DNA from: Neolentinus lepideus HHB14362 ss-1
Lineage: Eukaryota; Basidiomycota; Agaricomycetes; Gloeophyllales; Gloeophyllaceae
Reading direction: 5' to 3'
NCBI GenBank assembly: GCA_001632425.1
Contig: KV425617.1
Span: 6,154-70,153 of the forward strand
Length of the DNA: 64,000 nucleotides
Shown: in pieces, positions 1 to 11,600 of the stretch
Layout: each line of letters opens with the position of its first letter
Numbering within the stretch: the first letter of the stretch is position 1
The notes under the pieces: generated by a model
Databases searched by the model: none
What the model saw: the letters and a program-made list of their open reading frames with translations, nothing else
What the model was told of the DNA's origin: nothing
Position numbers and translations under genes: made by a program

Positions 1-139
1 CTATTTTGCGCTATCTGCGCTATTACCCGTTTTACCACAACAGCGCTACCCGATCAAAGACACCAAAAGTCAAGATTCACGCAAGAACGAGCACGCGCGC
101 AAGACCGAGCGATTTTATTTACAAGACAAGATTTCTATT

Positions 140-2210
140 CTACAAGATAGAAGGTACTACAGGAGGGGGTGCATATTTGGCTATGAGAACATTAGCCTCC
201 TCTGATGAATCCACCGATGAGGAGTCGTCACTATCATCCTCGTCAACCTCCAGTGCGCGATCGCACTCATCCCCGCTATCCTCCCGCTCTGCATCTTCAG
301 GTTCGCCATAGGAACCGCGGTCGGTACTCTCCGCGCTACTACTTTGAGGATGCCGAATTGCGTCAGTCGGTCCCAGTCGAGCTAGCGAGCGCACGTACTC
401 ACGCTCGTCGTCATTCAGCCCCCAACCCTCCTCCTCTGTTTCCTCCTCATCGCACCGCTCGCCAAAGTCATCCCCGCCATCTTCACCAGCTGGCACGTGG
501 TCGCGCGTCGCTTCAGCGCACTCTTCAGTCTCACCGGTGCGACCATAGACTGGATAGTCCTTGAGCGGTGACGCACACGCCGAAGGGTGGTCCAGGAAGT
601 AGCGCTCCGCCAGGTGAAGTGTCGGATATGCTGTGGACCGGAACAAACGTCCGCGCTGGAGCTCCCGAGCAGTGGAGGAGTGATCTAAAAAGCAAGCATC
701 AGTCTACTACAGGCAAGAGACACAAAATCGCGTACCTTGGTCAATAGTGCGCGTTAGCGCTGCCACCATCTCTCGAAACTCCGAGGCCTGCACATCGAGC
801 ACGCGACGGAAGGACTGGTTCTCGTATTGCTGCGCGGTGACCCACGCTTGGAAAACCTGGCCGTTGTGTTCAAGCACGCTGATGCGAGCTTGCAGATGTG
901 CTTGACGTGCCTCCATGGCCGTAACGCGCTCCTGCAGAGAGCGATCTTCAGACGCAGAAGGAGCGGAGGGAGGAGGAGGAGGCTGGGTCGGTATCGACGC
1001 CACCACGCTGAGGAGTTGAGAAGGGTTGTTGGCATCAAACACCTGACTGCCAAATTCTAGGACACCTAGTCAGCCAAGAGCAAGTAGTGACAAGAAATAT
1101 CGAGACTTACCTGGGACCTGGAAGCGCACGTGTTTGAAGGGCAGCATCCCTTCTGTTTTGTCGCGTGGTCTTTTCTCTCCAATTGGAGTACTTTTTGATG
1201 GGCCCACCTCCGCGTTATCCACAGCAGGCGCCATCCGCTGAGAACGAGACCCCGTAGCGGTCGCAGCGGTATCTAGCGCAGGCAGTCCACCGCCCGAAGA
1301 CCCACTCGGCGACTGTGGTGCTACCTCAGGCGATGAGGGAGGTGCATTCTCCCCCTCACCAACTGCAAAGAAAAGGATTAGCACAGCAAGAACGGATGAA
1401 AACAAGCGACACTTACCAATCTCTACACGTGTCCTTCGAACGCGCACTCTCCATCCAGACGGCGCCGAATGGCGCTCCGCATCCACCCGCAGTCATTCAG
1501 CATTGGAAATGATGCCCGCGGAGAGCGAGCAACCCTTCCGTGAGAGCTTGCAGGAATAGCAAGCGGTGGCCGGCATCGCGTCAAGGTGCAAATAACACGA
1601 ATGGCCTTTGGCGACACAGTGGTCGCACTAGTGCAGAAGCAAGGGTCAGCATTGGAAAAGCGAAGATGGGCATTGAAGAACTCACCGGCCGTTCATTGCG
1701 CGGCCCCACCTCTATCTGCTGTGACAACCTTTTGGCGCGAAGGCGCGGTACCTTCTTGGGGCGGGACTCCTCGACGGCTTTCGCCTTACCCTTCCTGTTC
1801 GCCGTATGGGTGGTGACTGGAGCCACGACTTCTTCCACCTCCTCGGCGAGCGGTAACTCCTCAGTCGATGGTGGCACCTCCTCAGTCGGAGGTGGCACCA
1901 CAGCTAGGGCCCACGGAAGAGAAGGGAGGCATCGGCGCAGCTCCAACACGAGGGAAGCAGGGAGGAGCTCCAAGCATAGCGCAGAGTATTCCGACTCCCA
2001 CGCCGCACACACCGCCGTGCTACCGTCAATAGGCTAGAGAAAGCCATTAGAGCTAAAACAAATGACACAGATACAAGCGCAACTTACTACCAAACTGACC
2101 AAAGCGTAGGCCACTGCCGGTTCTTCAAAATCACGATGCACAAGAGCGTCAGCCACTTCTTGAATAGCGGCGCGGAGCGAAGGGCTGGAAACAGTAGACG
2201 ACGAAGACAT
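140..2210 (-). pseudogene. Unknown six-exon gene with Zn2Cys6-like cluster, one in-frame TGA
   Basis: I do not recognise this gene. Six exons on the minus strand (2210-2088, 2033-1686, 1627-1417, 1362-1111, 1056-736, 684-140) join in a consistent phase through canonical GT-AG introns into a 599-codon frame beginning MSSSSTVSSPSLR. The frame is broken only by a TGA at 1495-1493 (codon 202). Exon 3 opens with a cluster spaced C-x2-C-x6-C-x11-C-x2-C-x6-C (CDHC...GHSC...CYSC...KGC), which matches the Gal4-type Zn2Cys6 spacing. Downstream come a Pro/Ser-rich linker, a probable coiled coil near 800-950, and a very acidic Asp/Glu/Ser tail. The TGA could be a CGA-to-TGA change. The product could be a degenerate multicopy-family protein, or two shorter products. 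It has no conserved neighbours. High confidence in the exon structure, low confidence in function. Confidence 0.55.
1493..1495 (-). other. In-frame TGA interrupting the 140-2210 gene
   Basis: In the minus-strand frame GAA-TGA-CTG, the Zn2Cys6-like cluster ends about ten codons upstream. The same frame continues open afterwards to a normal donor site at 1416. No GT donor lies between the cluster and the stop that would splice it out. The base after the stop is C, a context known to permit more readthrough than others. Confidence 0.7.
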
Positions 2211-3540
2211 AGCGAAAGGCGATTAGCGACGAAGGGAGCGAAGAGAGCGATGGCTAGCAAACTGAGGACAGTTCATTTTTAAAGTCCAGGGGAGGGTGAT
2301 AGGCCCCGTTGGCTTCTGACCCCAGAAAACGCGACTTAGGGTGATTCCACACGCGTCGTGGGAATGGTGACTTAGCGACTCAATAGCGCACTGTTGGTAC
2401 TCTGCGCACTAGCAACCCTACGCACCAGCGACAAGGCTATCGGCTCCTCGGCGGACTTAAGACGGCTCCTCAGTAGCTCGGACATTGGACGTCATTCAGT
2501 CGAGTCATCGGCATTTCGCATGCGTTGGCTGGCGTTCTTACTGCGGCCCGAACCGAGGCAGTGTCTCAGGGCGCCTTTCCATATGGCGTACAGCCCGCTG
2601 TCACCTTGGATCAGCGCAAGTTCTATTGGTGCGACTTTCCTTATGTGTGCAGTGTGCATTGACACATGGTGTGACCACGGCCTTCATGACACCGCCGCAC
2701 CACAGAGCGGCCCCACCCTTTATCCCTCTTTCGGCAGCATTGCGCTAGCATCGGCCACCCCCAGATCATCGAAGAGGCGTGCTCTAACGCAAAGTCAAGA
2801 TGCACCCGACTGGCTCTTGTCCGCCGAGTGGCACGTGTACTAGAGTTGGTCACGCAGGGTATTGGTCGCAGAACGCATGTGGATTAGGAGCAAGGCAGTA
2901 CAGGTCGTATGGATGTGAGGCTGAGCAGAGGCACAATTCGCGGTAGTAGGTAGATAGGATTGGACACGGAGTAGTCGCTCTTATGTATTTAAGCCATTAC
3001 TCTACTGTTTGTACAACAAGTTATCTTCACCACACTCTTCAGATCTCAATTTTGTGTCAGAGCTTTTTTCTAAGTCCATCTTGCGACTTGCATTTAGGTA
3101 CTCTTGCGTACCTCCAACTTCACCCAGAGATAGCGACAGAGTACGCCAGCGTAGCGTCGCTGTTCGTAAGTCACCCCTTATACGTTCCCTTCTCCAAGAC
3201 AGCCCCGTGCGCTGTAGCGTAGTGCTAATCAGAGACAATATACGTTCGAGTTAGAGATAGCGACTACCAGTAGCGCTCCTCTATAGATCATCGAAAACCG
3301 CATAGTGCCGAGCAGGAGGAGTATCGTACAGTGCCTATACAGCGCCATGCACATAGCGCTACATAGCGCATAGCATCGCATTCACTCCGTCGACTGCCAC
3401 CGAGTAGCGACTTGGCGCCAACCTTCCTTTAGCCCCAACTATACGTCTCACCTTCACCCATCCCCTCCGAACTATATTACCCTTCGTTACCCCGGGCCTC
3501 GCAGCCATCTGACACCAAGGGCTTTGGTGTTTGCTTTGTG
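2211..3540. repeat. Gene-free stretch rich in TAGCG motifs
   Basis: No supportable gene. The plus strand is peppered with TAGCGA, TAGCGC and related words, densest at 3235-3415 (for example the run of TAGCGC words at 3354-3375). The opposite orientation, GCGCTA, occurs at 9-50, on the other side of the 140-2210 gene. The stretch also contains the upstream region of that gene. It could be the subterminal repeat field of a DNA element or simply low-complexity intergenic DNA. Confidence 0.35.
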
Positions 3541-4640
3541 GTTGTGTCTACCCTTTAGGTCTCATTTCCGCGGGTTTCGTCGTGTGTCTGTGCGCATCAC
3601 CAGGGTTTCCCACAGGCTAATGTGATTGAGTAAGGCTTTATGGATGATAGACGCCCGCATCCTTTCATGAACCGTGACTGAACAAGGCTGGCTGAGAGCT
3701 GGCGCCAGCTGCCCATGTTGTGTGAGACTTGGGCAGAATGGGATATGGGTGAAGCTACATACATTCATATCCAAATACTGAATCCCAATCTTGACAGCAT
3801 CGTCATCAGCAGATGAAACAGTATCCATCTGACGCAGAGTCAGCCATGGTCAAATGCGACCTGCTACATCAGGCTCGAGAGTTTGGATGATGACCAGATC
3901 CACAATCACCCCCTTCTCACCAGCAATCACAAGACTCATCCAAAATGGAGAAATCACTGTGGGCTCCAAGTTGTTGAACACCACCAGAGCTGCAGCTGCC
4001 CCAGATGTTCAGAGATGGTTCTGACTTGCTCGCTGCACTGCAGGACCTAGAAGATCATAGGGCTCAATGTGAAGAACACACCACTGGCCTATGACCCCCC
4101 AAAACATGTCATTGCTGATGAACATCTCCAGTGCATGGTGAAGAGGTGTCCATTCTGGTCCCTCGCCGACCCCAGGACCACTGCAGCTCAAAGTCAGCCA
4201 TGCAATACCCACAAAGACAGTCCAAGCTTACACATGAATCATACGCGAATGGTCAAGGAAAGCACGCAGAGGGAAGGGAGGATTGAGGCAGCTTACAGAG
4301 CCAGGCAAAGACAATGGTGGCTTGGGACCTCGATGACACGAATGCTCCAGTAGTCGCGAGATTGTCTGTGAAACATCCGAGTCATTAGGTCCGTGGATAT
4401 ATACCTCCTCGTGCTTGGTTACAACCACTGAGGAGCGCACGAGGTCACTGATATCCTGGAGACGACTCAGGGAAATGATGCGCTGCTTGGGAAGGCGTTT
4501 AATCAAGGCACCTATGTCGTCACCTGAATCCTCGCCATCCACAGTGGAAGTCAAGTCGATTTGAGCAGGCGGAGGGGAAGGAGGTGACGGGCTGTTCACA
4601 CGTCACCGTTGTGCAGTGCAGGGGTGGTCTGTGCGCTGTG
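3540..4640 (-). pseudogene. Decayed gene of unknown function
   Basis: Minus-strand coding-like segments occur in order. The first, near 4640-4300, runs through a proline-rich segment, an acidic GEDSGDDIG motif and LEHSCHRGPKP to a GTAAG donor. A hydrophobic-rich segment follows near 4210-4010 (LEMFISNDMFWGVIGQW), and then 3980-3780 (NNLEPTVISPFWMSL ... VKIGIQYLDMN). The frames are broken by TGA codons at 4605-4603 and 3852-3850, each sitting in otherwise continuous reading. I cannot place all the exon joins and recognise no family. The nearest similar case is the equally TGA-broken gene at 6030-7656, which suggests both are ageing copies of lineage-specific or mobile-element-associated genes. 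Confidence 0.3.
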
Positions 4641-6029
4641 GAGAATGGAGCAATCAGTATCATCAAGCGTGAATGGTGATATGCTACATGCGCGGACACA
4701 AGGGGGAATCCGTACACACGAGATGGGTGCAAAGGTCGGTAGGCGATAAACAAAGAGCAAGCGATAGGCAGATGCACTCAACCTCAGGGGTAAAACACCT
4801 AAACCTATGCTCCACTAGATAGATGGGGGATGTCGTCCGACTAGGGTCAGAAGGGAAGAACGGCCTATGGACACTTCGCTAAGGTTTGTGGGGTCGAGGA
4901 CAGAAGTTGTGTGCACTGAGACATGGACACCACTTAGTAAGGTGGGAGGAAGGTGGACGAGGTAGACTATGGTCGTGGACACACGGGCCCTAAACACAAT
5001 GCGTACTCGGACGCTACTGAGGCTTCTTGCCTGAACCTAGCACGAAACCACTCGGGGCTGCTAGGGTCGCTGACGAACGCTCGCGGACACTCGGGTTGCA
5101 GATACTTCTCTGGCAAAGCGGGGACGACGTCCGCTCGCATAATAGACTAGACTAGGCTTGGATTAGCTTTACTGGTTAGAGAACGACTCACCATGGACGA
5201 GTCAATAGAATCAATTAGACGAGCTGCCTTAGAGCACAAAGACACTCCGAGAGTAAAAACGTCTTTTAGAGGTAAGCACTGAGTTGTACAAAATGAGACT
5301 AGAGGGAGAGAACCCGCTATGAGCTAACAGGGGTACGAACTTGTCCTCTCGCCTGCCTTCCTATCGCCTTTATCCTGTCCCCTTTGACAAGACTCCTTCA
5401 CACTGCAAACCATCCCTAAGACTTCGCCTGTCACGTCCATACCCTTGACCCCGAATGCGTAAGCGCATCCTCCCACCAATGACTCCTACACCCATCTGGT
5501 CCTGTCATTGGTTAGGTGCACCCACGCCCACAATGCTCCTGAGGTGTCAAGGAAAGCTATGAGCCTCATGGCATATCCTCTGCGGTCTTAGCCTCAACCA
5601 TCCTTTCACATCCAGTAATGCACGCTACCAAACCGTTCATAGTAGTGGCGGACCTTCAGCTACCCTGTTTGCGAATGCTTCCCTGGCCTGTCATTCCAGA
5701 AGGATAGGCCTCTACTACGTCCGTCGAAGGATCAGCAGTCTTCCATGTGCCTTTGCAATGCCTGCTGCAGCATAGGTAGCGAACTACCTTGATGGTGTCT
5801 GGTGTGTTACTGCCCATCGGCCCTACTAAGTCCGATGATCTGAGACCATCTCGGTTGTCGGTATAGGGTATGCGTCGACATCCACTCTCCATATGCGTTG
5901 AGTGGATATGTTCCACATGACCCTGTCCGCGAGTCATCTGCAGATAGGCCTGATGCGCGATATCGTCCGGCACACCTAACTGTCCATATATCCACAGACA
6001 CTTCATATCTGTCGTGGACGAGGGTAGTG
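4641..6029. other. Gene-poor intergenic DNA
   Basis: No gene is supported here. A 116-codon open frame on the minus strand (5656-6006) has a few Cys/Trp residues (YLCCSRHC) but no recognisable family, and its first ATG has no clear connection to the neighbouring gene. Several GGACAC words occur between 4860 and 5100. The rest looks like unstructured intergenic sequence. Confidence 0.4.
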
Positions 6030-7656
6030 TTAGCTCGTCGAAATGCCGTTTTCTCCAGGCAGGATCGTCCGGTGCGTATCAACGGTCAAGAGTGAATTCA
6101 CAGTATCCATCAAGGGACGTCCTCTTGCTTGTTGCGTGAGGAGGAGCGCCACAGAGGGTAGCTCAGGGGATGAAGGGGGGGAATGGTGGGGCGGTCCAGA
6201 GACTAGTGGAGGTGGAGCACGATCTTCCACAAACATTGGCCTATTCACTGGAGATCTTGGTGGGGACGCATGCTGAGGGATGGAGTTCATCAGACAGAGA
6301 TCTTCAAAGCATGCATGGGGGTCCTCCCCAGGTGGATACGAGCCTTGAAGAACAAACCATGGGAAACACGTGTGTTGAGGGCCGTTGGGTGCAATGGGAC
6401 CCAAGAGATGGGCATAACAAGGTGCTATGAAAGGGAAAAGGGCAGTGAGAGATGTCCACATTCGCATCAAAGGAAAAAGACCGACCAATCCAGAGAAATG
6501 CAGCATCCCGAATGGGATTCCTCAAATGGTTGTATGAGCATTTCAACTCGGCATGAGTGAAATTGTGGGCGAATAGTTGCGGACAGCGTGCCAAGGCTCT
6601 GCCTTTCGCTGGGTCGCCAGACAGCCAAATAGGTCGCCAAAGGAGCTGAGCATAGTCAGTGCTGGCAATGTCACCTTCAGCATCTGATGGTCATGGAGGC
6701 AGGGAGATGTTGTGATCCCGAAGGTGCGCAAGCACAAGATTATTGATATCCCACCAGATGGGATGATCGCCAGGAGGGAGGCTGGTTGCAATATGGAGGT
6801 GACTCACCTTGAGCTTCTCCAGGGCAACGTCGAGATCCTCGTCACACCAGGAAAAGCATGGTGTATGTCGCTCATCCATATCATATTCGGGCTGCAGATA
6901 AGGAAGAGTAAGCAGAATAGATAAGCATTACACCCAAATACGCACATTGAAAGGGGAAATGAAGATGTCATAGGGGAGCCCACTAGGAGCGGTGGGAGCA
7001 GAATGGAAAGAACGGGGTGCCATCGAAGAGGTGAGATGGGAAACATCCAATGCAGCACCTCGTGAGGTTCGGGAAGGGATGCGAGGCACTGAGACTACGC
7101 AGGAGACAGGGTGAGGAAGATGTGGATGCGGGGGCTGATGGTGCGCCAGGTTCATTTGAGATTTGCTGTGCTGCTGTCTTGATGTCCCAACGTGAGGAGC
7201 AGGGAGAGAGAACACATTAATTGGCCTTGACGCATCATCAGAGGCAGATAGGACAGGAGGCATGGATGGAATGTGGAGAGCTTCAGGACCAGGCAGAGTC
7301 GCTGAGGGATGGACCAGTGGGGTGGGTGGGTGGGAGAGTGGTGCTGGACGGGGCGGGCCATTGCTGGCTGATGCCAATGCAGCTGCAACGATGGAGAGAG
7401 GGACAGTTGTGGTGTCGTGGAGGGCAATGTGGACATTGGGAGCATGGTTGCAGACACACATGTCCCCAGAGTGGAGGGCATACTGATAGAGCTTGTAGTA
7501 AGGGGGTGTACGAAAGGCAGGGTGAGAGGTTAATACACTCACATTGTGGATTTGGCGGGTAGCTGGTTCAAAAACAACATATTCGGGACAGTTGCACCCA
7601 ACCTTGACACAACGTCCACGATGGTGAAGATGAGCAACATCCTCGGGAGAGTCCAT
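6030..7656 (-). pseudogene. Unknown four-exon gene with Cys/His cluster, one in-frame TGA
   Basis: Not recognised. Four exons on the minus strand (7656-7543, 7482-6934, 6891-6486, 6424-6030) join in phase into 487 codons, with one internal stop (TGA at 6693-6691, codon 288). The ATG (MDSPEDVAHLHHRG) is followed by a likely metal-binding segment assembled across intron 1: RCVKVGCNCPEY, then DMCVCNHAPNVH. The middle is Pro/His/Ser-rich and low in complexity. Exon 3 is compact and globular (DERHTPCFSWCDEDLD; YAQLLWRPIWLSGDP), and exon 4 is Pro-rich again. Intron sizes (60, 42, 61 nt) and sites are normal, so the gene was functional recently. The single stop could be a CGA-to-TGA change, a sequencing error or programmed readthrough. 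Confidence 0.5.
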
Positions 7657-8642
7657 GGTGTGGTTGAGGAGAGGCACGGGAGTAGGTGTTGCGAGGAGAA
7701 AAAGAGGGGGGAGTTGTGAAGTCAGTGAAGGGAGGGGGATAAAGAATGCTTACCTAATGCTTGTGCTCCGGTGAGGAGTCCGAAAGGCGGCAAGGGAATG
7801 ACAAGCGATCAGGTACACACAGTGGCGGATGTTTCATGGGAGGTGGCTGTGTGGCACTGGGTAGCACCAGTGCCGATCGGTGCTACATAGTGCTGAAGAT
7901 CTACAAAGGTTGCGGTGGCTGTGCAGGAAGCTGAGCCGGCACTGATAAGCACTGGTGGCTGACGTTGATAGCGGGCACTGGTGGTCATCAGTGCCGAGCA
8001 GTGCTGATCAGTGCTGAATAGTGCCGATCAGTGACGAGTGTACGGGCAGTAGTGCCGGTTAGTGCGCACTGATGACAATCGGTGCTAATCAGTGCTAATC
8101 AATGACGAGCAGTGCTAATTAGTGTTGATAAAGAACACGGTAAGGGTTTTGTAATTTTGTCCAGTACAGCCCGTCATAGGTGCCATCAAATACGAGAAAT
8201 TGAGAAACAGAAACTTATTGAGGAGGGCTTTTGTGACCTCTCATGCCTACAGTGGGCTATAACGGTAACCGCGTACTTCCTGATGAGCCATATCTATTCG
8301 GGCTGTGAATAGGCGAGCCTAATATGCAGTAAAATTGGGTGCTGGTCGCAACCTGACTAACAGGTCTGCTGCACAGGGACATCTGATTTACTATGCCGGA
8401 TGTAATGAACCAATTAAGATATACCTGATTGGAGTCTGAATGCCTAGATAAGGAGCTCTTCTCATTTTTGCACTAGAAAGTCAGAATACGGTGCCTCCCA
8501 GGAAAGTACAGTAGAACACCTATTTAGGCCTGAATCTGGTCAAAGCAGATTGGGAGATCCGCAGTTAAGGTCACCCCTTCCTTCCGCCACACCGGTGACC
8601 CGACATGCCTCTTCCTTGACTGCACACCCAACTACCCCCAGT
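7657..8642. other. Intergenic region holding a GTGC-rich repeat array and the MED13 promoter
   Basis: No coding region is supported. The left part is the upstream region of the unknown minus-strand gene, and 7855-8130 is a degenerate short repeat listed separately. An open frame could extend upstream of MED13 to 8550, but it begins with TTG, so MED13 is started at the first ATG, 8643. Confidence 0.5.
7855..8130. repeat. Degenerate tandem repeat of about 10 bp, AGTGCYGATC-like
   Basis: The plus strand repeats variants of AGTGCTGATC, AGTGCCGATC, AGTGCTAATC and GGTGCTAATC many times, clearest at 7985-8035 and 8070-8125. The copies are imperfect and some are separated by short unrelated pieces. 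It lies directly upstream of the unknown gene at 6030-7656. No array with CRISPR-like spacer structure is present. Confidence 0.6.
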
Positions 8643-11600
8643 ATGTCGTCCAAGATATCCAGCACAAGTCCAGATAGCACTGGGACGGCTGTCTTGGTCC
8701 AGTCTCTCCCTCACATCTCTCTCTCGAGTCAACTTCTTAGTTCTGTCATCCTCTTGCCACCCAATCCTGTGATCACGTACTCGGTATACACTTCACAAGA
8801 TCCACATGCCATTGAACTGGCAAGACGGAGGGTGTTCGGTCTGCGCAAGTCATCTATTGTACAATCTTTGCTGCCGAGTGTACTGAAGGACGGGTCGTCA
8901 ATCTATGTCTGTGCTATTAGCTCGTCGGAGCAAACGTCGGATTCACATCGGGAGTTGAATGAACTTATCTTGGATGGATTAGAAGGTAAGCTCATGTCTC
9001 GTGTCTTCCTGTATCAAGCGCCAACTTGTTGTAGTCGCGGAAACATCTACCTTCACCCCGCAATCCCTCTACCCATGCACAGGATCCTGCAGTTCCACCT
9101 TTGCACCATGTGCAACGTGTCTCATCCCAACTATCTCTAGTTATCCTTTTCCTCGCCGTTCAATTCGTCAAGTCTATTCTCAATTTCTCCAGGCCGTCCG
9201 AGAACGATTAATAGATGATGTTGCTGAAGCCTCGAAAGGAAGCCGGCCTGTGAAGCGGTACAGAAACGGCTTTCTGCTTGGACCTTCGGAAAGCCCTGGA
9301 GAATGGAGTGCGGGATGGGAGCAGTACGCCAGATGCAGGTGCGTTCTAAGCATACAACTTGCTTCGTCTTATGTTTTATTGACTTAGCTCGTGGGCAGGC
9401 CGTTAGTCTACGTCCATCTGCACCTGCACCTTTCTTCCACCCGTCTAATAGTCCAGCCCCTCCTCAAACCGACATCTTTCCACCCAATTCTTTTTTATCT
9501 TCCTTCACCCTGCACGCTTGGGACACCCTTAACGCTTCTGCCATACGGCACCCCAGCGTACTTTCTCACCACCTACTCCGGTCCGACGTCTGTCCTGACA
9601 AGTCAATTTGAGTCAGCACTCACTGGGCTCGGAGCAGGAGAATGGACAAATTCGCCTCCATATGTGGCTTCTGGAGGTCCTCCAACCAAAGGCCCGGCCT
9701 ATGTCATTGCGTGGGTAAGTGTGCAAAATAAGCAAGGTGAAGAGAAGGGTATTATGATTGTGTGGCCTGCCCGTCTCTGTCTGGCCTTCCATCCGTCTAT
9801 GAAATGTCCAAGACAGCCTCTCCAGTATGCCCCAGAGCTTCCAACGGAGCTGCAACCGTCTCCGCCACCCCCTACGCCTCCTCAGACTGAAGATCTGGCG
9901 CGCAAAAATAATGACTCGGACTCAAGGAGAACGTCCATGCTGATACGTCCATCTTTACAAAGGAATGGTGCCTACACCTCTCGCTTAGCCGATACAGCGA
10001 AGGCATTCAGGGCTTCGACGATCGCGAAATCGAAGGACGTGTCTGATATCGCCTCTGAAGTAGGTGGGTATGTCGACACGATCGTGAAAGAGCGGGAGAG
10101 GGAGCGGGAGCGGCTGCGAAAGGAGCGAGAGAATGGCCAGATGCAGACATCATCGCCTGCTGTCGGGGCCGCGACTCCCAGAGCTGGCGGGTTAACAATC
10201 GCAACTCCGTCAGCGATGGTGCAGGAGGAGACACCAATCTTTTCCGATAGCAGTCCCTTGATCGATGCGAGCGACAGCCCGATGGTCGTCGACCGAGAGT
10301 TGCTTCAGCCGCCGGATACGTCTCCCATGGACGTGAGCCTTGCAGATACATCCCCGCCTGCTCCGACCATGGAAGCCGCCGGTGAAGTACTACCTGAGGA
10401 GATGATCCCTACCGGATCTGTATCGCCTACATCCAACACCTTCGACAGCTACGCATGGGGTCAGTCCACAGGGGACTATATGTCCTTCGGCGGTGGCGGT
10501 ACCGTTGGGGAGCTGGGCATGAACTTTGGTGTCAGCGACGGCTTCGACGTGTTTACGGATGACGACTTCAGCTTCTTCGATAGGCCTGACCCAGCGCCGC
10601 CACCGCCTCCTACACTTACAATCGAACCGATATTTGGTGCACAGGTGGGCGGGACGTCTGCATCGCCCTGGACAGCGATGGACTCATTGGCTGGCACCGG
10701 TATACCTGGCTTTGGTGGTGGTGCGGACGGGGAAAATATTCCGCCCGAACTGGACCCATCGTCGCCTGCGGGGACACCATCTGCATACTCAGACCCGCCC
10801 ACTCCAGCTGCTGCGGTGCAGCTCGTTGAGGGCTTGCCGTCGCATCAGGTACTTCTGGGCGTGCCGGGGATATTTGAGGCAATACCGTTTTCGCCCTACC
10901 ACAGACTCGCAGATGAGAAGTATGCGATGGGCAAATTTGCAGTTGTCCAATCACCAAAGGACCAGAACGGTGAGGAGATGGGAATGGTTTGCCCTTTTCA
11001 GACCAGGGATGGATGGCGCCTGCGCTACGATGCCGTGACGGACCCGCGGATTGGTGTGGTGCGGCAGCTGAGAGGTGTTAAGCGGAAAAGTATTGAACAG
11101 GGTATGCGCGAGTTGAAGCTCTCCCCCTCTTGGATCCAAGAACCGGAAGACTGGGCGCCGTGCACGCCAGCAGACGAAGGGGAGCAGGAGGAAGAAGAGG
11201 CAGACGAGCAGGAATCGGACGAGGATGAACAATGGATGGACGAAGATTCGCGCCCAAGCACGCCGCCGCCTTCATACCTCCCGTTAGGTCCGACGCTCCT
11301 CGCCACTCACTTTGAGCACTCGCAGCTCCTTGCCTTGAGCACGGCGCTAAGACCACCAGGCTCGGCTGTAGCACTGACTCCTGCGCCACCTCCGCCTCTG
11401 TCGGTACCCACACCTGTGTCGCCCGCAGCGGCAATAGGCGCAGCGTCAGAGAAGAGCAAGTCGCTGGAGGCGGCAGCACTGATGTTCGCAAGGGAGATTG
11501 TCGAGAATCCTGTATGGGCAAGGGCGTGCAGGTTGAGAGCCAGGGATGAAGAGATGGGGGCAGGGCTGGCAATGGAGGTGTGGCAGAGCGATGTGAAGCT

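Noticed and set aside
1..3420. LTR retrotransposon
   Set aside because: No reverse transcriptase, integrase, protease or matching direct long terminal repeats are visible.
5656..6006. 116-codon minus-strand frame with Cys-rich patch
   Set aside because: No family, no clear splice connection to the gene upstream, and located in repeat-like DNA.
7855..8130. CRISPR array
   Set aside because: The short units are degenerate and contiguous, without constant repeats and unique spacers; the organism is a fungus.
8550..8642. Upstream extension of MED13
   Set aside because: The frame is open but begins with TTG; the first ATG is at 8643.
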